Shown: positions 31,403-40,075 of the stretch, one piece after another
Position numbering within the stretch: the stretch's first letter is position 1
Layout: the number at the start of each line of letters is the position of its first letter
Assembly: GCA_964406445.1 (NCBI GenBank)
Contig: CAYORU010000003.1
Coordinates: 62,001-126,000 of the forward strand
Length of the DNA stretch: 64,000 nt
Reading direction: 5' to 3'
Source: SG8-30 sp964406445
Lineage (GTDB): Bacteria; Pseudomonadota; Gammaproteobacteria; Steroidobacterales; Steroidobacteraceae
Translations under genes and position numbers: made by a program
Notes under the pieces: generated by a model
Database searches by the model: none
Seen by the model: only the letters and a program-made list of their open reading frames with translations
What the model was told of the DNA's origin: nothing

Positions 31403-33997
31403 TCAGGCGGCGGCGGAGGACTCGAGGAAATCCCGCGCGAACCGCTGCAGGACCCCGCCGGCCTCGTAGATGGACACTTCCTCCGCCGTGTCCAGGCGGC
31501 AGGTCACCGGGACCTCCAACCTCTCTCCGCTCCTGCGATTGACGACGAGCGTCAGGTCGGCGCGCGGCTCTCGCGCCCCGACCACGTCGAAGGTCTCCGT
31601 GCCGTCGACGCCGAGGGTCTTGCGGTCGGTGCCGGGCTTGAACTCGAGCGGCAGGACGCCCATGCCGATGAGGTTGGTGCGGTGGATGCGCTCGAAACCC
31701 TCGGCGACGATCGCCTCGACGCCGGCGAGCCTGACGCCCTTTGCCGCCCAGTCCCTCGAAGAGCCCTGCCCGTAGTCGGCGCCCGCGATGATGATGAGCG
31801 GCTGCCTGCGCTCCATGTAGGTCTCGATGGCCTCCCACATCCGCACGACCCGGCCCTCGGGTTCGAGTCGCGTCAGTGAACCCCGCTGCAGCTTGCCGTC
31901 GACGACCGCCATCTCGTTCACGAGCGTGGGGTTCGCGAAGGTGGCTCGCTGCGCCGTCAAGTGGTCGCCGCGGTGGGTGGCGTAGGAATTGAAGTCCTCC
32001 TCGGGCAGGCCCATCCGGGCGAGGTACTCGCCGGCCGCGCTGGTCGCCAGGATGGCGTTCGACGGCGAGATGTGGTCGGTCGTGATGTTGTCGCCGAGCA
32101 GGGCGAGCGGTCGCATGCCAGCCAGCCGCCGCTCGCCCGCCAGCGCGCCCTCCCAGTAGGGCGGGCGGCGGATGTATGTGCTCTTCGCCCGCCAGTCGTA
32201 GAGCGGGCTGACCCGGGCGCCTGTGTCGACACTGGCGCGGAACATGGGTTCATACACGCGGCGGAACTGCTCGGGGCGCACGCTCGAGGCAACGACGGCG
32301 TCGACCTCCTCGTCGGACGGCCAGAGGTCCTTGAGCGTGACGGGCCGGCCGTCAGGGGTGGTGCCGAGCGCGTCCTTCTCGATGTCGAAGCGGATCGTGC
32401 CGGCGATCGCGTAGGCGATCACCAGCGGCGGCGAGGCGAGGAAGGCCTGCTTCGCGTAGGGATGGATGCGCCCGTCGAAGTTCCGGTTTCCCGACAGCAC
32501 CGCCGTGGCATAGAGGTCCCGCTCGACGATCTCGCGCTGGATCCCCGGATCGAGGGCGCCGGACATCCCGTTGCAGGTGGTGCAGGCGAAGCCGACGATG
32601 CCAAAGCCCAGCTTCTCGAGTTCCGGCAGCAGGCCGGCCTCCTCGAGGTAGAGCTGCACCGCCCTGGACCCGGGCGCGAGCGAGCTCTTCACCCAGGGCT
32701 TGCGGGTGAGCCCGGCCCGGTTCGCGTTGCGGGCGAGCAGCCCGGCGGCGATGACGTTGCGCGGATTGCTCGTGTTCGTGCAGCTCGTGATGGCGGCGAT
32801 GATCACCGCCCCGTCGGGCATCTGCCCGGGAACCTCGCGCCACTTGCCGGCGATGCCGCGCTGGGCGAGGTCGGTGGTGGCGACCCGCGCGTGCGGATTG
32901 CTCGGGCCCGCCATGTTGCGGACCACCGTCGAAAGGTCGAACTCGAGCGTCCGCTCGTAGACGGCCGTCTCGAGCGCATCGGCCCACAGGCCGGTCGTCC
33001 TCGCGTAGGCCTCGACCAGGCCCAGCTGTTCCTCGGACCTGCCGGTCAGCCGCAGGTAGTCGATCGTCTGCCGGTCGATGAAGAACATCGCGGCCGTGGC
33101 GCCGTACTCCGGCGCCATGTTGGAGATGGTCGCGCGGTCGCCGAGCGTCAGCGCCGCCGCGCCCTCGCCGTGGAACTCGAGGTAGGCGCCGACCACCTTC
33201 GACTTGCGCAGGAACTCGGTCAGGGCCAGCACGACGTCGGTCGCGGTGATGCCGGGGCCGGGTCGGCCGAGCAGCCTGACGCCGACGATCTCCGGCAGGC
33301 GCATCCAGGACGCCCGCCCGAGCATGACGCTCTCCGCCTCGAGCCCACCGACGCCGATTGCGATCACGCCGAGCGCGTCGACGTGCGGGGTGTGGCTGTC
33401 GGTGCCGACCAGGGTGTCCGGGAAGGCGACTCCGTCCTTCGCATGCACCACCGGCGACATCCGCTCCAGGTTGATCTGGTGCATGATGCCGTTGCCGGGC
33501 GGGATGACGTCCACGTTCCGGAAGGCCTTCTTCGTCCACTCGATGAAGTGGAAGCGGTCCTCGTTCCGGCGGTCCTCGATCGCGCGGTTCTTCTCGAAGG
33601 CGCCGGGGTCGTCGCCGCCGCACTCGACCGCGAGCGAGTGGTCGACGATCAGCTGCACCGGCACCACCGGGTTCACCTGGGCGGGATCGCCGCCCTGGTC
33701 CGCGATCGCGTCCCTGAGCCCGGCGAGGTCGACCAAGGCGGTCTGGCCGAGGATGTCGTGGCAAACGACGCGGGCCGGAAACCACGGGAAGTCCCGGTCG
33801 CGGCGCCGCTCGACGATCTGCCGCAGGCAGTCCTCGAGGATGGCCGGGTCGCAGCGTCGCACCAGGTTCTCGGCGTGCACGCGGGCCGTGTAGGGCAGGG
33901 TGTCCCATGCGCCGGGCGCAAGTTCCTCGACCGCCGCGCGGGCGTCGAAGTAGTCGAGGGAAGTGCCGGGCAGCGGCTTGCGGTGGCGGGTATTCAT
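31403..33997 (-). CDS. acnD: Fe-S-dependent 2-methylcitrate dehydratase AcnD
   Basis: An 864-residue aconitase-family enzyme for the dehydration of 2-methylcitrate in propionate catabolism. The [4Fe-4S] ligands are in AAITSCTNTSNP and FACTTCNGMSG, and the C-terminal swivel domain has IIAGADYGQGSSRDWAAKG. Presence beside prpF, prpC and prpB separates it from housekeeping AcnA. ATG 33997 has no obvious Shine-Dalgarno. The 124-bp gap to prpC is filled by a long inverted repeat, so acnD-prpF may be expressed differently from prpBC. Confidence 0.94.
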   Translation of the reverse strand: MNTRHRKPLPGTSLDYFDARAAVEELAPGAWDTLPYTARVHAENLVRRCDPAILEDCLRQIVERRRDRDFPWFPARVVCHDILGQTALVDLAGLRDAIADQGGDPAQVNPVVPVQLIVDHSLAVECGGDDPGAFEKNRAIEDRRNEDRFHFIEWTKKAFRNVDVIPPGNGIMHQINLERMSPVVHAKDGVAFPDTLVGTDSHTPHVDALGVIAIGVGGLEAESVMLGRASWMRLPEIVGVRLLGRPGPGITATDVVLALTEFLRKSKVVGAYLEFHGEGAAALTLGDRATISNMAPEYGATAAMFFIDRQTIDYLRLTGRSEEQLGLVEAYARTTGLWADALETAVYERTLEFDLSTVVRNMAGPSNPHARVATTDLAQRGIAGKWREVPGQMPDGAVIIAAITSCTNTSNPRNVIAAGLLARNANRAGLTRKPWVKSSLAPGSRAVQLYLEEAGLLPELEKLGFGIVGFACTTCNGMSGALDPGIQREIVERDLYATAVLSGNRNFDGRIHPYAKQAFLASPPLVIAYAIAGTIRFDIEKDALGTTPDGRPVTLKDLWPSDEEVDAVVASSVRPEQFRRVYEPMFRASVDTGARVSPLYDWRAKSTYIRRPPYWEGALAGERRLAGMRPLALLGDNITTDHISPSNAILATSAAGEYLARMGLPEEDFNSYATHRGDHLTAQRATFANPTLVNEMAVVDGKLQRGSLTRLEPEGRVVRMWEAIETYMERRQPLIIIAGADYGQGSSRDWAAKGVRLAGVEAIVAEGFERIHRTNLIGMGVLPLEFKPGTDRKTLGVDGTETFDVVGAREPRADLTLVVNRRSGERLEVPVTCRLDTAEEVSIYEAGGVLQRFARDFLESSAAA

Positions 33998-34036
33998 GGT
34001 GGGTGTGGGCGTCCGGGGTTGGGGATCGAGTGATCC

Positions 34037-34125
34037 GTGACCGGTGGTGATCGGTGACCGGCCAAACCAGGCACTGCCTCGATCCGTGGATTCTGGCCGA
34101 TCACCGATCACCGGTCACCGGTCAC
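34037..34125. repeat. Long inverted repeat between prpC and acnD
   Basis: The arm at 34037-34064 (starting GTGACCGGTGGTGATCGG) is complementary to 34094-34125 at 27 of 28 positions once a four-base insertion (ACCG) in the second arm is allowed. The loop is about 29 bases. Each arm is itself built of GGTGATC/GGTGACC heptamers. The prpC stop codon (34122-34124) lies in the outer end of one arm. In the prp transcript it would form a very stable hairpin just after prpC: a partial terminator, mRNA-end protector or dispersed genomic repeat. Confidence 0.8.
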
Positions 34126-35273
34126 CTCTTGTCGATCGGCACGAACTTCTGGTCCTCCGGACCGACGTAGTTCGCGCTCGGCCGGATGATCTTGCCGTCG
34201 ATGCGCTGCTCGATCACGTGCGCCGCCCAGCCGGTCGTTCGCGCAATGACGAAGAGCGGCGTGAACATCGAGGTGGGCACCCCCATCATGTGATAGGACA
34301 CCGCGCTGAACCAGTCCAGGTTCGGGAACATCTTCTTCGCGTCCCACATCACCTTCTCGAGGCGCGCGGCGATGTCGAACATGCGGGTGTCGCCGGCCTC
34401 GTCCGAGAGCTTCTTCGCCACCCGCTTGATCACCTCGTTGCGCGGGTCGGCGACCGTGTAGACCGGGTGGCCGAAGCCGATGACGACCTCCTTGCGACCG
34501 ACCCGCTCGCGGATGTCCGCCTCCGCCTCGTCGGGCGTCTCGTAGCGCTTCTGGGTCTCGAAGGCGACCTCGTTGGCGCCACCGTGCTTGGGCCCGCGCA
34601 GCGCCCCGATCGCCCCGGCGATGCAGGAGTGCATGTCCGAGCCCGTGCCCGCGATCACCCGCGCGGCGAAGGTCGAGGCGTTGAACTCGTGCTCGGCGTA
34701 GAGGATCAGCGAGGTGTGCATGGCGCGCACCCAGGTCTTCGGCGCGGGCTCGCCGTGCAGCAGGTGCAGGAAGTGCCCGCCGACCGAGTCGTCGTCGGTC
34801 TCGACCTCGATCTCCCGGCCGTTGTGGCTCCAGTGGTACCAGTAGCAGAGCATGGAGCCGAGCGAGGCGACCAGCCGGTCGGCGATGTCGCGTGCGCCGG
34901 CGGCGCCATGATCGTCCTTCTCGGGCAGCGCGCAACCGAGCGCCGACACCCCGGTGCGGAGCACGTCCATCGGGTGGCTGGCCGCCGGCAGCGACATCAG
35001 CACGTCGCGCACCGGCCCCGGCAAGCCGCGCAGCGACGCCAGCTTGCGCTTGTAGCCCTCGAGCTCGGCCCGGACCGGGAGCCTGCCGTGGATCAGCAGG
35101 TAAGCGATTTCCTCGAACTCGCAGCGCTCGGCGATCTCGAGGATGTCGTAGCCGCGGTAGTGAAGGTCGTTGCCGGTGCGGCCGACCGTGCACAGGGCCG
35201 TGTTGCCGGCGGTGACGCCCGAGAGGGCGACCGACTTCTTGGGCTTGCGGGCATCGGGGGCGGCTTCGGTCAT
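34122..35273 (-). CDS. prpC: 2-methylcitrate synthase PrpC
   Basis: A 383-residue citrate-synthase-fold enzyme that condenses propionyl-CoA with oxaloacetate. LHYRGYDILEIAERCEFEE, the catalytic-region histidines in ALRGPKHGGANE and VIGFGHPVYTVADPRN, and MGVPTSMFTPLFVIART are typical of PrpC. ATG 35273 is five bases after the prpB stop. The 3' end runs into the inverted repeat before acnD. Confidence 0.95.
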   Translation of the reverse strand: MTEAAPDARKPKKSVALSGVTAGNTALCTVGRTGNDLHYRGYDILEIAERCEFEEIAYLLIHGRLPVRAELEGYKRKLASLRGLPGPVRDVLMSLPAASHPMDVLRTGVSALGCALPEKDDHGAAGARDIADRLVASLGSMLCYWYHWSHNGREIEVETDDDSVGGHFLHLLHGEPAPKTWVRAMHTSLILYAEHEFNASTFAARVIAGTGSDMHSCIAGAIGALRGPKHGGANEVAFETQKRYETPDEAEADIRERVGRKEVVIGFGHPVYTVADPRNEVIKRVAKKLSDEAGDTRMFDIAARLEKVMWDAKKMFPNLDWFSAVSYHMMGVPTSMFTPLFVIARTTGWAAHVIEQRIDGKIIRPSANYVGPEDQKFVPIDKR

Positions 35274-35278
35274 GGGAT

Positions 35279-36163
35279 TCACTCCTTCTCGCGGGCGAAC
35301 AGCGCGTCGAGCTTGTTCTCGTATTCGTGGTAGCCGAGCACCTCGTAGAGCTCGGTGCGGGTCTGCATCCGGTCGATCACCGCTTTCTGGGTGCCGTCCC
35401 GGCGCAACGCGCCGTACACCTCGAGCGCGGCCCGGCTCATCGCGCGGAACGCCGACAACGGGTAGAGCACCAGCGAGACGCCGGCCTCGCCGAGTTCGGC
35501 GACGGTGAACAGCGGTGTCTTGCCGAACTCGGTGATGTTCGCGAGCACCGGCACGCGCACCACGCGCGTGAACTGCCGGTACTCGTCGAGCGTGGCGAGC
35601 GCCTCGGCGAAGATCATGTCGGCGCCTGCCTCGACGTAGGCGAGGGCGCGGTCCACGGCCGCCTGCTGGCCTTCCACGGCGTGCGCGTCGGTCCGCGCCA
35701 TGATCACGAACTGCGGGTCGACGCGGCCGTCCACCGCCGCCTTGATGCGATCCACCATCTCCGCGGTCGACACCAGCGCCTTGCCGGGACGGTGGCCACA
35801 GCGCTTGGCCTGGACCTGGTCCTCCAGGTGCATGCCGGCGGCCCCGGACCGGATCAGGTCGCGGGTGGTCCTTGCGATGTTGAACGCCGCGCCCCAGCCG
35901 GTGTCGGCGTCGACGAGCAGCGGCAGATCGGTCGCGCCGGCGATGCGGCGCACGTCCTCGCAGACGTCGTTCAGCATCGTGATGCCGAGGTCCGGCAGGC
36001 CGAAGGAGGCGTTCGCGACGCCGGCGCCCGACAGGTAGATCGCGCGAAAGCCGGCCTGTCCGGCGAGCAGCGCGCTGTAGGCATTGATGGTGCCGACGAC
36101 CTGCAGCGGTCGTTCCTGGTGAACGGCGACGCGCAGGCGCGCCCCGGCGGACGGATGCGTCAT
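35279..36163 (-). CDS. prpB: Methylisocitrate lyase PrpB
   Basis: A 294-residue member of the isocitrate lyase/PEP mutase family, cleaving 2-methylisocitrate to pyruvate and succinate. The active-site loop KRCGH is present in VQAKRCGHRPGK, with VDADTGWG (metal-binding aspartates) and VIMARTDAHAVEG. ATG 36163 matches the family length. It is the first gene of the prp operon. No PrpR regulator is in the window; the divergent neighbour encodes a metallo-beta-lactamase-fold hydrolase. Confidence 0.95.
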   Translation of the reverse strand: MTHPSAGARLRVAVHQERPLQVVGTINAYSALLAGQAGFRAIYLSGAGVANASFGLPDLGITMLNDVCEDVRRIAGATDLPLLVDADTGWGAAFNIARTTRDLIRSGAAGMHLEDQVQAKRCGHRPGKALVSTAEMVDRIKAAVDGRVDPQFVIMARTDAHAVEGQQAAVDRALAYVEAGADMIFAEALATLDEYRQFTRVVRVPVLANITEFGKTPLFTVAELGEAGVSLVLYPLSAFRAMSRAALEVYGALRRDGTQKAVIDRMQTRTELYEVLGYHEYENKLDALFAREKE

Positions 36164-36319
36164 TGACGGCCTCCCGGACAGGATCGAAGGGTTCGGCGCC
36201 GGCCCGGCGCGCGGGAGGCGCTCGAATCCCCCGAATTGTATACCAGGGCCGCGCACGGAAGCAGCGCCGCTGGTGTAATGTGTCGCGCTCCCGCGAAGTC
36301 CCCCGGCCAGGCACGCCCG

Positions 36320-37351
36320 ATGTCCGAACTCTCCGCGCTGGTCGCGGCAAGCGCCGAGTCCCCGCCCGAGCCCGGCGAGTTCCGCGCGTTCGGCGACGCG
36401 CTCGCGTGGATCCGGCTGCCGATCCCGGGTCCGCTGCACCACATCAACGTCTGGCTGCTCGCCACCGAGCAGGGCTGGCTGCTCGTGGACACGGGGATGG
36501 CCATCCCCGTCGTGGAGGACGCGTGGCGCCGCCTGGAGTTGGGCCTGCCGGCGCTCGCCTCGCTCGAGCGGATCCTGGTGACCCATCACCACCCAGATCA
36601 CTTCGGCATGGCGGCGAGGCTCGCCGACGCGCGTGGCCTCGAAGTCCGGATGAGCGTGCCAGCGGCCGCCGCGGCCCGGCCGGACCCCGCCGGCCCGGAG
36701 AGCTACGCGCGCAGGATCGCGGCATTCGCGGACCACGTCGGCCTCGAGCTTGCGCCCGAGTTCGGTGAGTTCCTGAGCGGGAGCCGCTATCGCACGGTGA
36801 TCAGCGGACTGCCGAGGCTCGGCGCGCCGCTCGAGGAGGGCGAGCAGATCCCGACGCGCGCAGGACGCTTCAGCGTCTCGCTGCACCATGGCCACGCGCC
36901 AGGCCACGCCTGCCTGCACGCCGCCGACACCGGGCTCCTGATCAGCGGCGACCAGGTGCTGCCCGCCATCTCGCCGAACATCAGCCTTTACCCCGGCAGC
37001 GGCGACGACGATCCCCTCGGGCGCTACCTCGAGTCGCTGGACCGGCTCGGCGGCCTGCCGGAAGACACGGTGGTGCTGCCGGCGCACGGTCGGCCCTTCC
37101 GCGGCCTGGCGCCGCGGCTCGCGGCGCTGCGCCAGGAACACGCGGCGCGGCTGGAACGGATCCTCGTGACCTGCCGGGACGGCGCCAGCACGGCCGAGGT
37201 GGTCCAGTCGCTGTTCCGCATGCACCGGCTCGACCCCCTGAACCGGCTGCTCGCAACCACCGAGACGCTCGCCCACCTGCGCCATCTCGAGCGCCGCGAC
37301 CGCCTTCGCTTCGCCGGACGCGGACCCGAGCTGCGCTGGACCAGCGCCTGA
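36320..37351 (+). CDS. Metallo-beta-lactamase-fold hydrolase
   Basis: A 343-residue cytosolic hydrolase. The metal ligands are in ILVTHHHPDHFGM, HHGHAPGHACLH and LISGDQVLPAIS, with a late His in PAHGRPF. The C-terminal domain (about 270-343) is a helical or winged segment as in glyoxalase II/LACTB2-like proteins. The substrate is unknown; a thioester such as an acyl-CoA or glutathione conjugate is possible. The 156-bp gap to prpB contains TGTAAT with an upstream TG (36271-36279) as a possible extended -10 for this gene, and TACAAT on the other strand (36235-36240) for prpB. Confidence 0.82.
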   Translation: MSELSALVAASAESPPEPGEFRAFGDALAWIRLPIPGPLHHINVWLLATEQGWLLVDTGMAIPVVEDAWRRLELGLPALASLERILVTHHHPDHFGMAARLADARGLEVRMSVPAAAAARPDPAGPESYARRIAAFADHVGLELAPEFGEFLSGSRYRTVISGLPRLGAPLEEGEQIPTRAGRFSVSLHHGHAPGHACLHAADTGLLISGDQVLPAISPNISLYPGSGDDDPLGRYLESLDRLGGLPEDTVVLPAHGRPFRGLAPRLAALRQEHAARLERILVTCRDGASTAEVVQSLFRMHRLDPLNRLLATTETLAHLRHLERRDRLRFAGRGPELRWTSA

Positions 37352-37372
37352 ACGCGGACGCCGCTGCGGTAG

Positions 37373-37378
37373 TAGAAT
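37373..37378 (+). promoter_or_regulatory. Candidate -10 box of the cNMP-binding protein gene
   Basis: TAGAAT, 39 bases before the GTG start at 37417, in the 65-bp gap after the hydrolase gene. The -35 is weak. Confidence 0.3.
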
Positions 37379-37416
37379 CGTGCCCGGCGCGGCACCCGCG
37401 CGACAGGAGTTGGGCA

Positions 37417-37902
37417 GTGGTCAGCAAGGAATCGATCGAGGCGCTCAAGTCGACGCCGCTTGCGACGGAAATGGACGAGGCGGAAGTCGGCGCGCTGGCG
37501 CGGGTGGTGGAGGTTCGCGAGTACCCGGACGGCGGCGTGCTGGTGCGGGAGGGTGAGAGCAGCCCGACGCTGTTCGTGCCGCTCTCCGGCAGGATCTCCG
37601 TCGTCAAGCCTGACGAACTCGGCGAGCTGAGCACCCTGCACATCCTCGGGCCCGGAGATCTCGCCGGCGAACTGTCCTTCATGGACGGCGAGCCGCGCTT
37701 CGCGAGCATGATCGCCTCGGGTCCGGTCCGCTGCCTGACGATCGACCGGACGCGCTTCGAGGAACTGCTCGCGTCCCATCCGGTCGTCGTCTACAAGGCG
37801 ATGCGGGCCATCATGCGGGTCGCCCACCGGGTGCAGCGCCGGCTGAGCAGGCAGATGGTCGACATGCAGCACTACGTCTACCGCATGGGCGCGAAGTACT
37901 GA
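37417..37902 (+). CDS. Single cyclic-nucleotide-binding domain protein
   Basis: A 161-residue protein made almost entirely of one Crp-like cNMP-binding beta-roll (about 15-130). It has VREGESSPTLFVPLSGRISVV and ILGPGDLAGELSFMDGEPRFASM at the phosphate-cassette position, followed by a helix (about 125-161) where a Crp-type regulator would continue into a DNA-binding domain. There is no helix-turn-helix, so it is probably a sensor that binds a partner. GTG 37417 has AGGAG about seven bases upstream. The dehalogenase gene starts eight bases after its stop and is probably co-transcribed. Confidence 0.82.
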   Translation: MVSKESIEALKSTPLATEMDEAEVGALARVVEVREYPDGGVLVREGESSPTLFVPLSGRISVVKPDELGELSTLHILGPGDLAGELSFMDGEPRFASMIASGPVRCLTIDRTRFEELLASHPVVVYKAMRAIMRVAHRVQRRLSRQMVDMQHYVYRMGAKY

Positions 37903-37910
37903 GCGGCGCC

Positions 37911-38813
37911 GTGATCCAGGCGCTGCGCACCCCGGACGAGCGGTTCGCCGACCTGCCGGACTGGCCCTTCGCGCCGAGCTACGTCGAGGACCTCGAGGGC
38001 TACCCGGGCCTGCGGATGCACTACGTGGACGAGGGGCCGCGCGACGCGCGAGTGACGTTCGTCTGCCTGCACGGCGAGCCCACCTGGAGCTACCTGTACC
38101 GGCGCATGATCCCGGTGTTCACGGACGCCGGCCACCGGGTCATCGCGCCGGACCTGTTCGGCTTCGGCCGCTCGGACAAGCCCGTCGCGGACGCGACCTA
38201 CACCTTCGGCTTCCACCGTGACGCGCTGAAGCGGTTCATCGAGACCTTCGACCTGCACGACGTCTGTCTCGTCGTCCAGGATTGGGGAGGCCTGCTCGGC
38301 CTGACGCTGCCCATGGACTACCCGGAGCGCATCCGCCGGCTGCTGGTCATGAACACCGGGCTGGGCACGGGCCGTTCGCCCGGGCCCGGCTTCGAGGCCT
38401 GGCGCGCCTACGCCGCCGCCCATCCGGACCTCGACGTGGCCGCCCTGATGCGGCGCGCCTGCCCGCAGCTGACGGCCGGGGAAGCGGCGGCCTACGGAGC
38501 GCCCTTCCCCGACGCGCGCTTCAAGGGCGGCGTGCGGCGCTTCCCGGAGCTCGTGCCGACGCGCCCGGACATGCCCGGCGTCGAGACGAGCCTCGCCGCG
38601 CTCGAGTTCCTGTCCGGCGAATGGCGGGGATCGGCGTTCATGGCGATCGGCATGACCGATCCCGTGCTCGGCGAGCCGGTGATGCGCGCCCTGCAGCGCA
38701 AGATCCGCGGCTGCGCCGAGCCACTGCTGCTGCCGGAGGCCGGGCACTTCGTGCAGGAATGGGGCGCGCCCGTGGCGCGCGCCGCGCTGGATCACTTCGG
38801 CCTCGGCGGGTAG
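37911..38813 (+). CDS. Haloalkane dehalogenase-like alpha/beta hydrolase
   Basis: A 300-residue alpha/beta hydrolase of the haloalkane dehalogenase group (closest in pattern to the DhlA/DhmA type). The oxyanion region is LHGEPTWSYLYRRM, the nucleophile Asp and halide-binding Trp are in VVQDWGGLLG, the acid is likely the Asp in GMTDPVLG, and the catalytic His is in EAGHFVQEWG. The expected reaction is hydrolytic release of halide from haloalkanes, with substrate range unknown. The start is GTG 37911. The 3' end overlaps the convergent alkB by 22 bases. Confidence 0.82.
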   Translation: MIQALRTPDERFADLPDWPFAPSYVEDLEGYPGLRMHYVDEGPRDARVTFVCLHGEPTWSYLYRRMIPVFTDAGHRVIAPDLFGFGRSDKPVADATYTFGFHRDALKRFIETFDLHDVCLVVQDWGGLLGLTLPMDYPERIRRLLVMNTGLGTGRSPGPGFEAWRAYAAAHPDLDVAALMRRACPQLTAGEAAAYGAPFPDARFKGGVRRFPELVPTRPDMPGVETSLAALEFLSGEWRGSAFMAIGMTDPVLGEPVMRALQRKIRGCAEPLLLPEAGHFVQEWGAPVARAALDHFGLGG

Positions 38814-39967
38814 CGCGCCGCGAGCCCGGCGGCCCGCGCAGGGTCGACGTTGATGTTCCCGAAGTCACCACCGGCGAGTTCGACCAGCCGCGGGTCCATC
38901 ACGCGGAAGAACAGCCACGGCAGCCACGCGAGCATCGTCATTCCCATGTAGCCGGTCGGCAGTTGCGGCGCTTCCGGGAAATGGCGCAGGCACTGGTAGC
39001 GCCGCTCGGCGTGGGCGTGATGGTCGGCGTGCCGCTGCAGGTGGAACAGCAGCAGGTTCGAGACCACGTGGTTGCTGTTCCAGGAGTGGCGCGGCCGGCA
39101 GGGTTCGCGGCGGCCGTCGGGCCCGAGGCGACGCAGCAGCCCGTAGTGCTCGATGTAGTTGACCAGCGTCAGCTGGAACCAGGCGCAGGCGTTGTGCAGG
39201 AGGAGCCAGGGCAGGAGCGCGAGACCCAGCCAGGCGACCAGCGCGCCCTGGAACAGCACGGTGACGGCCCAGGACTGCAGGATCTCGTTGCGTGGCGACC
39301 AGGCCGGCAGGCCGCGGCGCGCCAGCCGCTCGGCCTCGAGACGCCAGCCGCGGCGCAGCCCGCCCGGGATCTCGCGTCGCGCGAACCGGTACACCGACTC
39401 GCCCATGCGTGCGCTGGCGTGATCTTCGGGCGTTGCCACCGCTGCGTGGTGGCCGAGGTTGTGCTCGACGCGAAAGTGGCCGTAGCCCGTCACCGCGAGC
39501 GCTAGCCGGGCGAGGCGCCGCTCGAGGCGGCTCGGCTTGTGACCGAGCTCGTGCCCGAGATTGATCGCGAGACCGCCGGTGAGCCCGAGCGCCAGGGTCA
39601 CCAGCAGTGCCTCGCCGATCGTGCGCGAGCCGAGCGCGACCCAGGCCATGCCGAGCGCGAGCACCGCGTAGTGCAGCGGCACCGCCACGTAAGTCAGGAG
39701 ACGGTAGAAGCGGTCGTCCTCGAGCGCGGCGAACGAAGCCTCGCCCGGGTTGGCCGGATCGGCGCCAATCCAGGCGTCGAGCAGCGGGATGACGAGGTAC
39801 ACAGCGATGAAGGGCATCGCGAGCAACAGCCGCAGGCCTGTAGCCTCGGCCAGCGCGATACCCGCGAGCGGCAGCGACGCGACGGCCACCGAAAGCCACC
39901 ACGCGCCGCGCCGCGTCCCCTCGGCGCGTTCGGCCTTGCCCGGTCGCCTGGCGGCGAGAGTGGCCAT
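38792..39967 (-). CDS. alkB: Alkane 1-monooxygenase AlkB
   Basis: A 391-residue integral-membrane di-iron hydroxylase that oxidises the terminal carbon of medium-chain alkanes. All histidine boxes are present: HELGHK, EHNLGHHAAVATPEDHASAR, the AlkB signature NYIEHYGLLRR, and LQRHADHHAHAERRYQCL. Several hydrophobic segments span about 25-60, 95-135 and 225-260. It needs rubredoxin and rubredoxin reductase, not in this window. ATG 39967 follows the family N-terminus. It is divergent from an AraC-type regulator, the usual arrangement for alkane-induced alkB genes. Confidence 0.93.
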   Translation of the reverse strand: MATLAARRPGKAERAEGTRRGAWWLSVAVASLPLAGIALAEATGLRLLLAMPFIAVYLVIPLLDAWIGADPANPGEASFAALEDDRFYRLLTYVAVPLHYAVLALGMAWVALGSRTIGEALLVTLALGLTGGLAINLGHELGHKPSRLERRLARLALAVTGYGHFRVEHNLGHHAAVATPEDHASARMGESVYRFARREIPGGLRRGWRLEAERLARRGLPAWSPRNEILQSWAVTVLFQGALVAWLGLALLPWLLLHNACAWFQLTLVNYIEHYGLLRRLGPDGRREPCRPRHSWNSNHVVSNLLLFHLQRHADHHAHAERRYQCLRHFPEAPQLPTGYMGMTMLAWLPWLFFRVMDPRLVELAGGDFGNINVDPARAAGLAARYPPRPK

Positions 39968-40075
39968 GTGTGTTCCTTCGCGCAGCGGCGCGTTGTCCCC
40001 GCAGCCGAGTGTCGGGGCGCAGCCGTTCGCGGGGTAGGGTGACGACCGCCGATCGATGGTCATAAACTGACAGGC

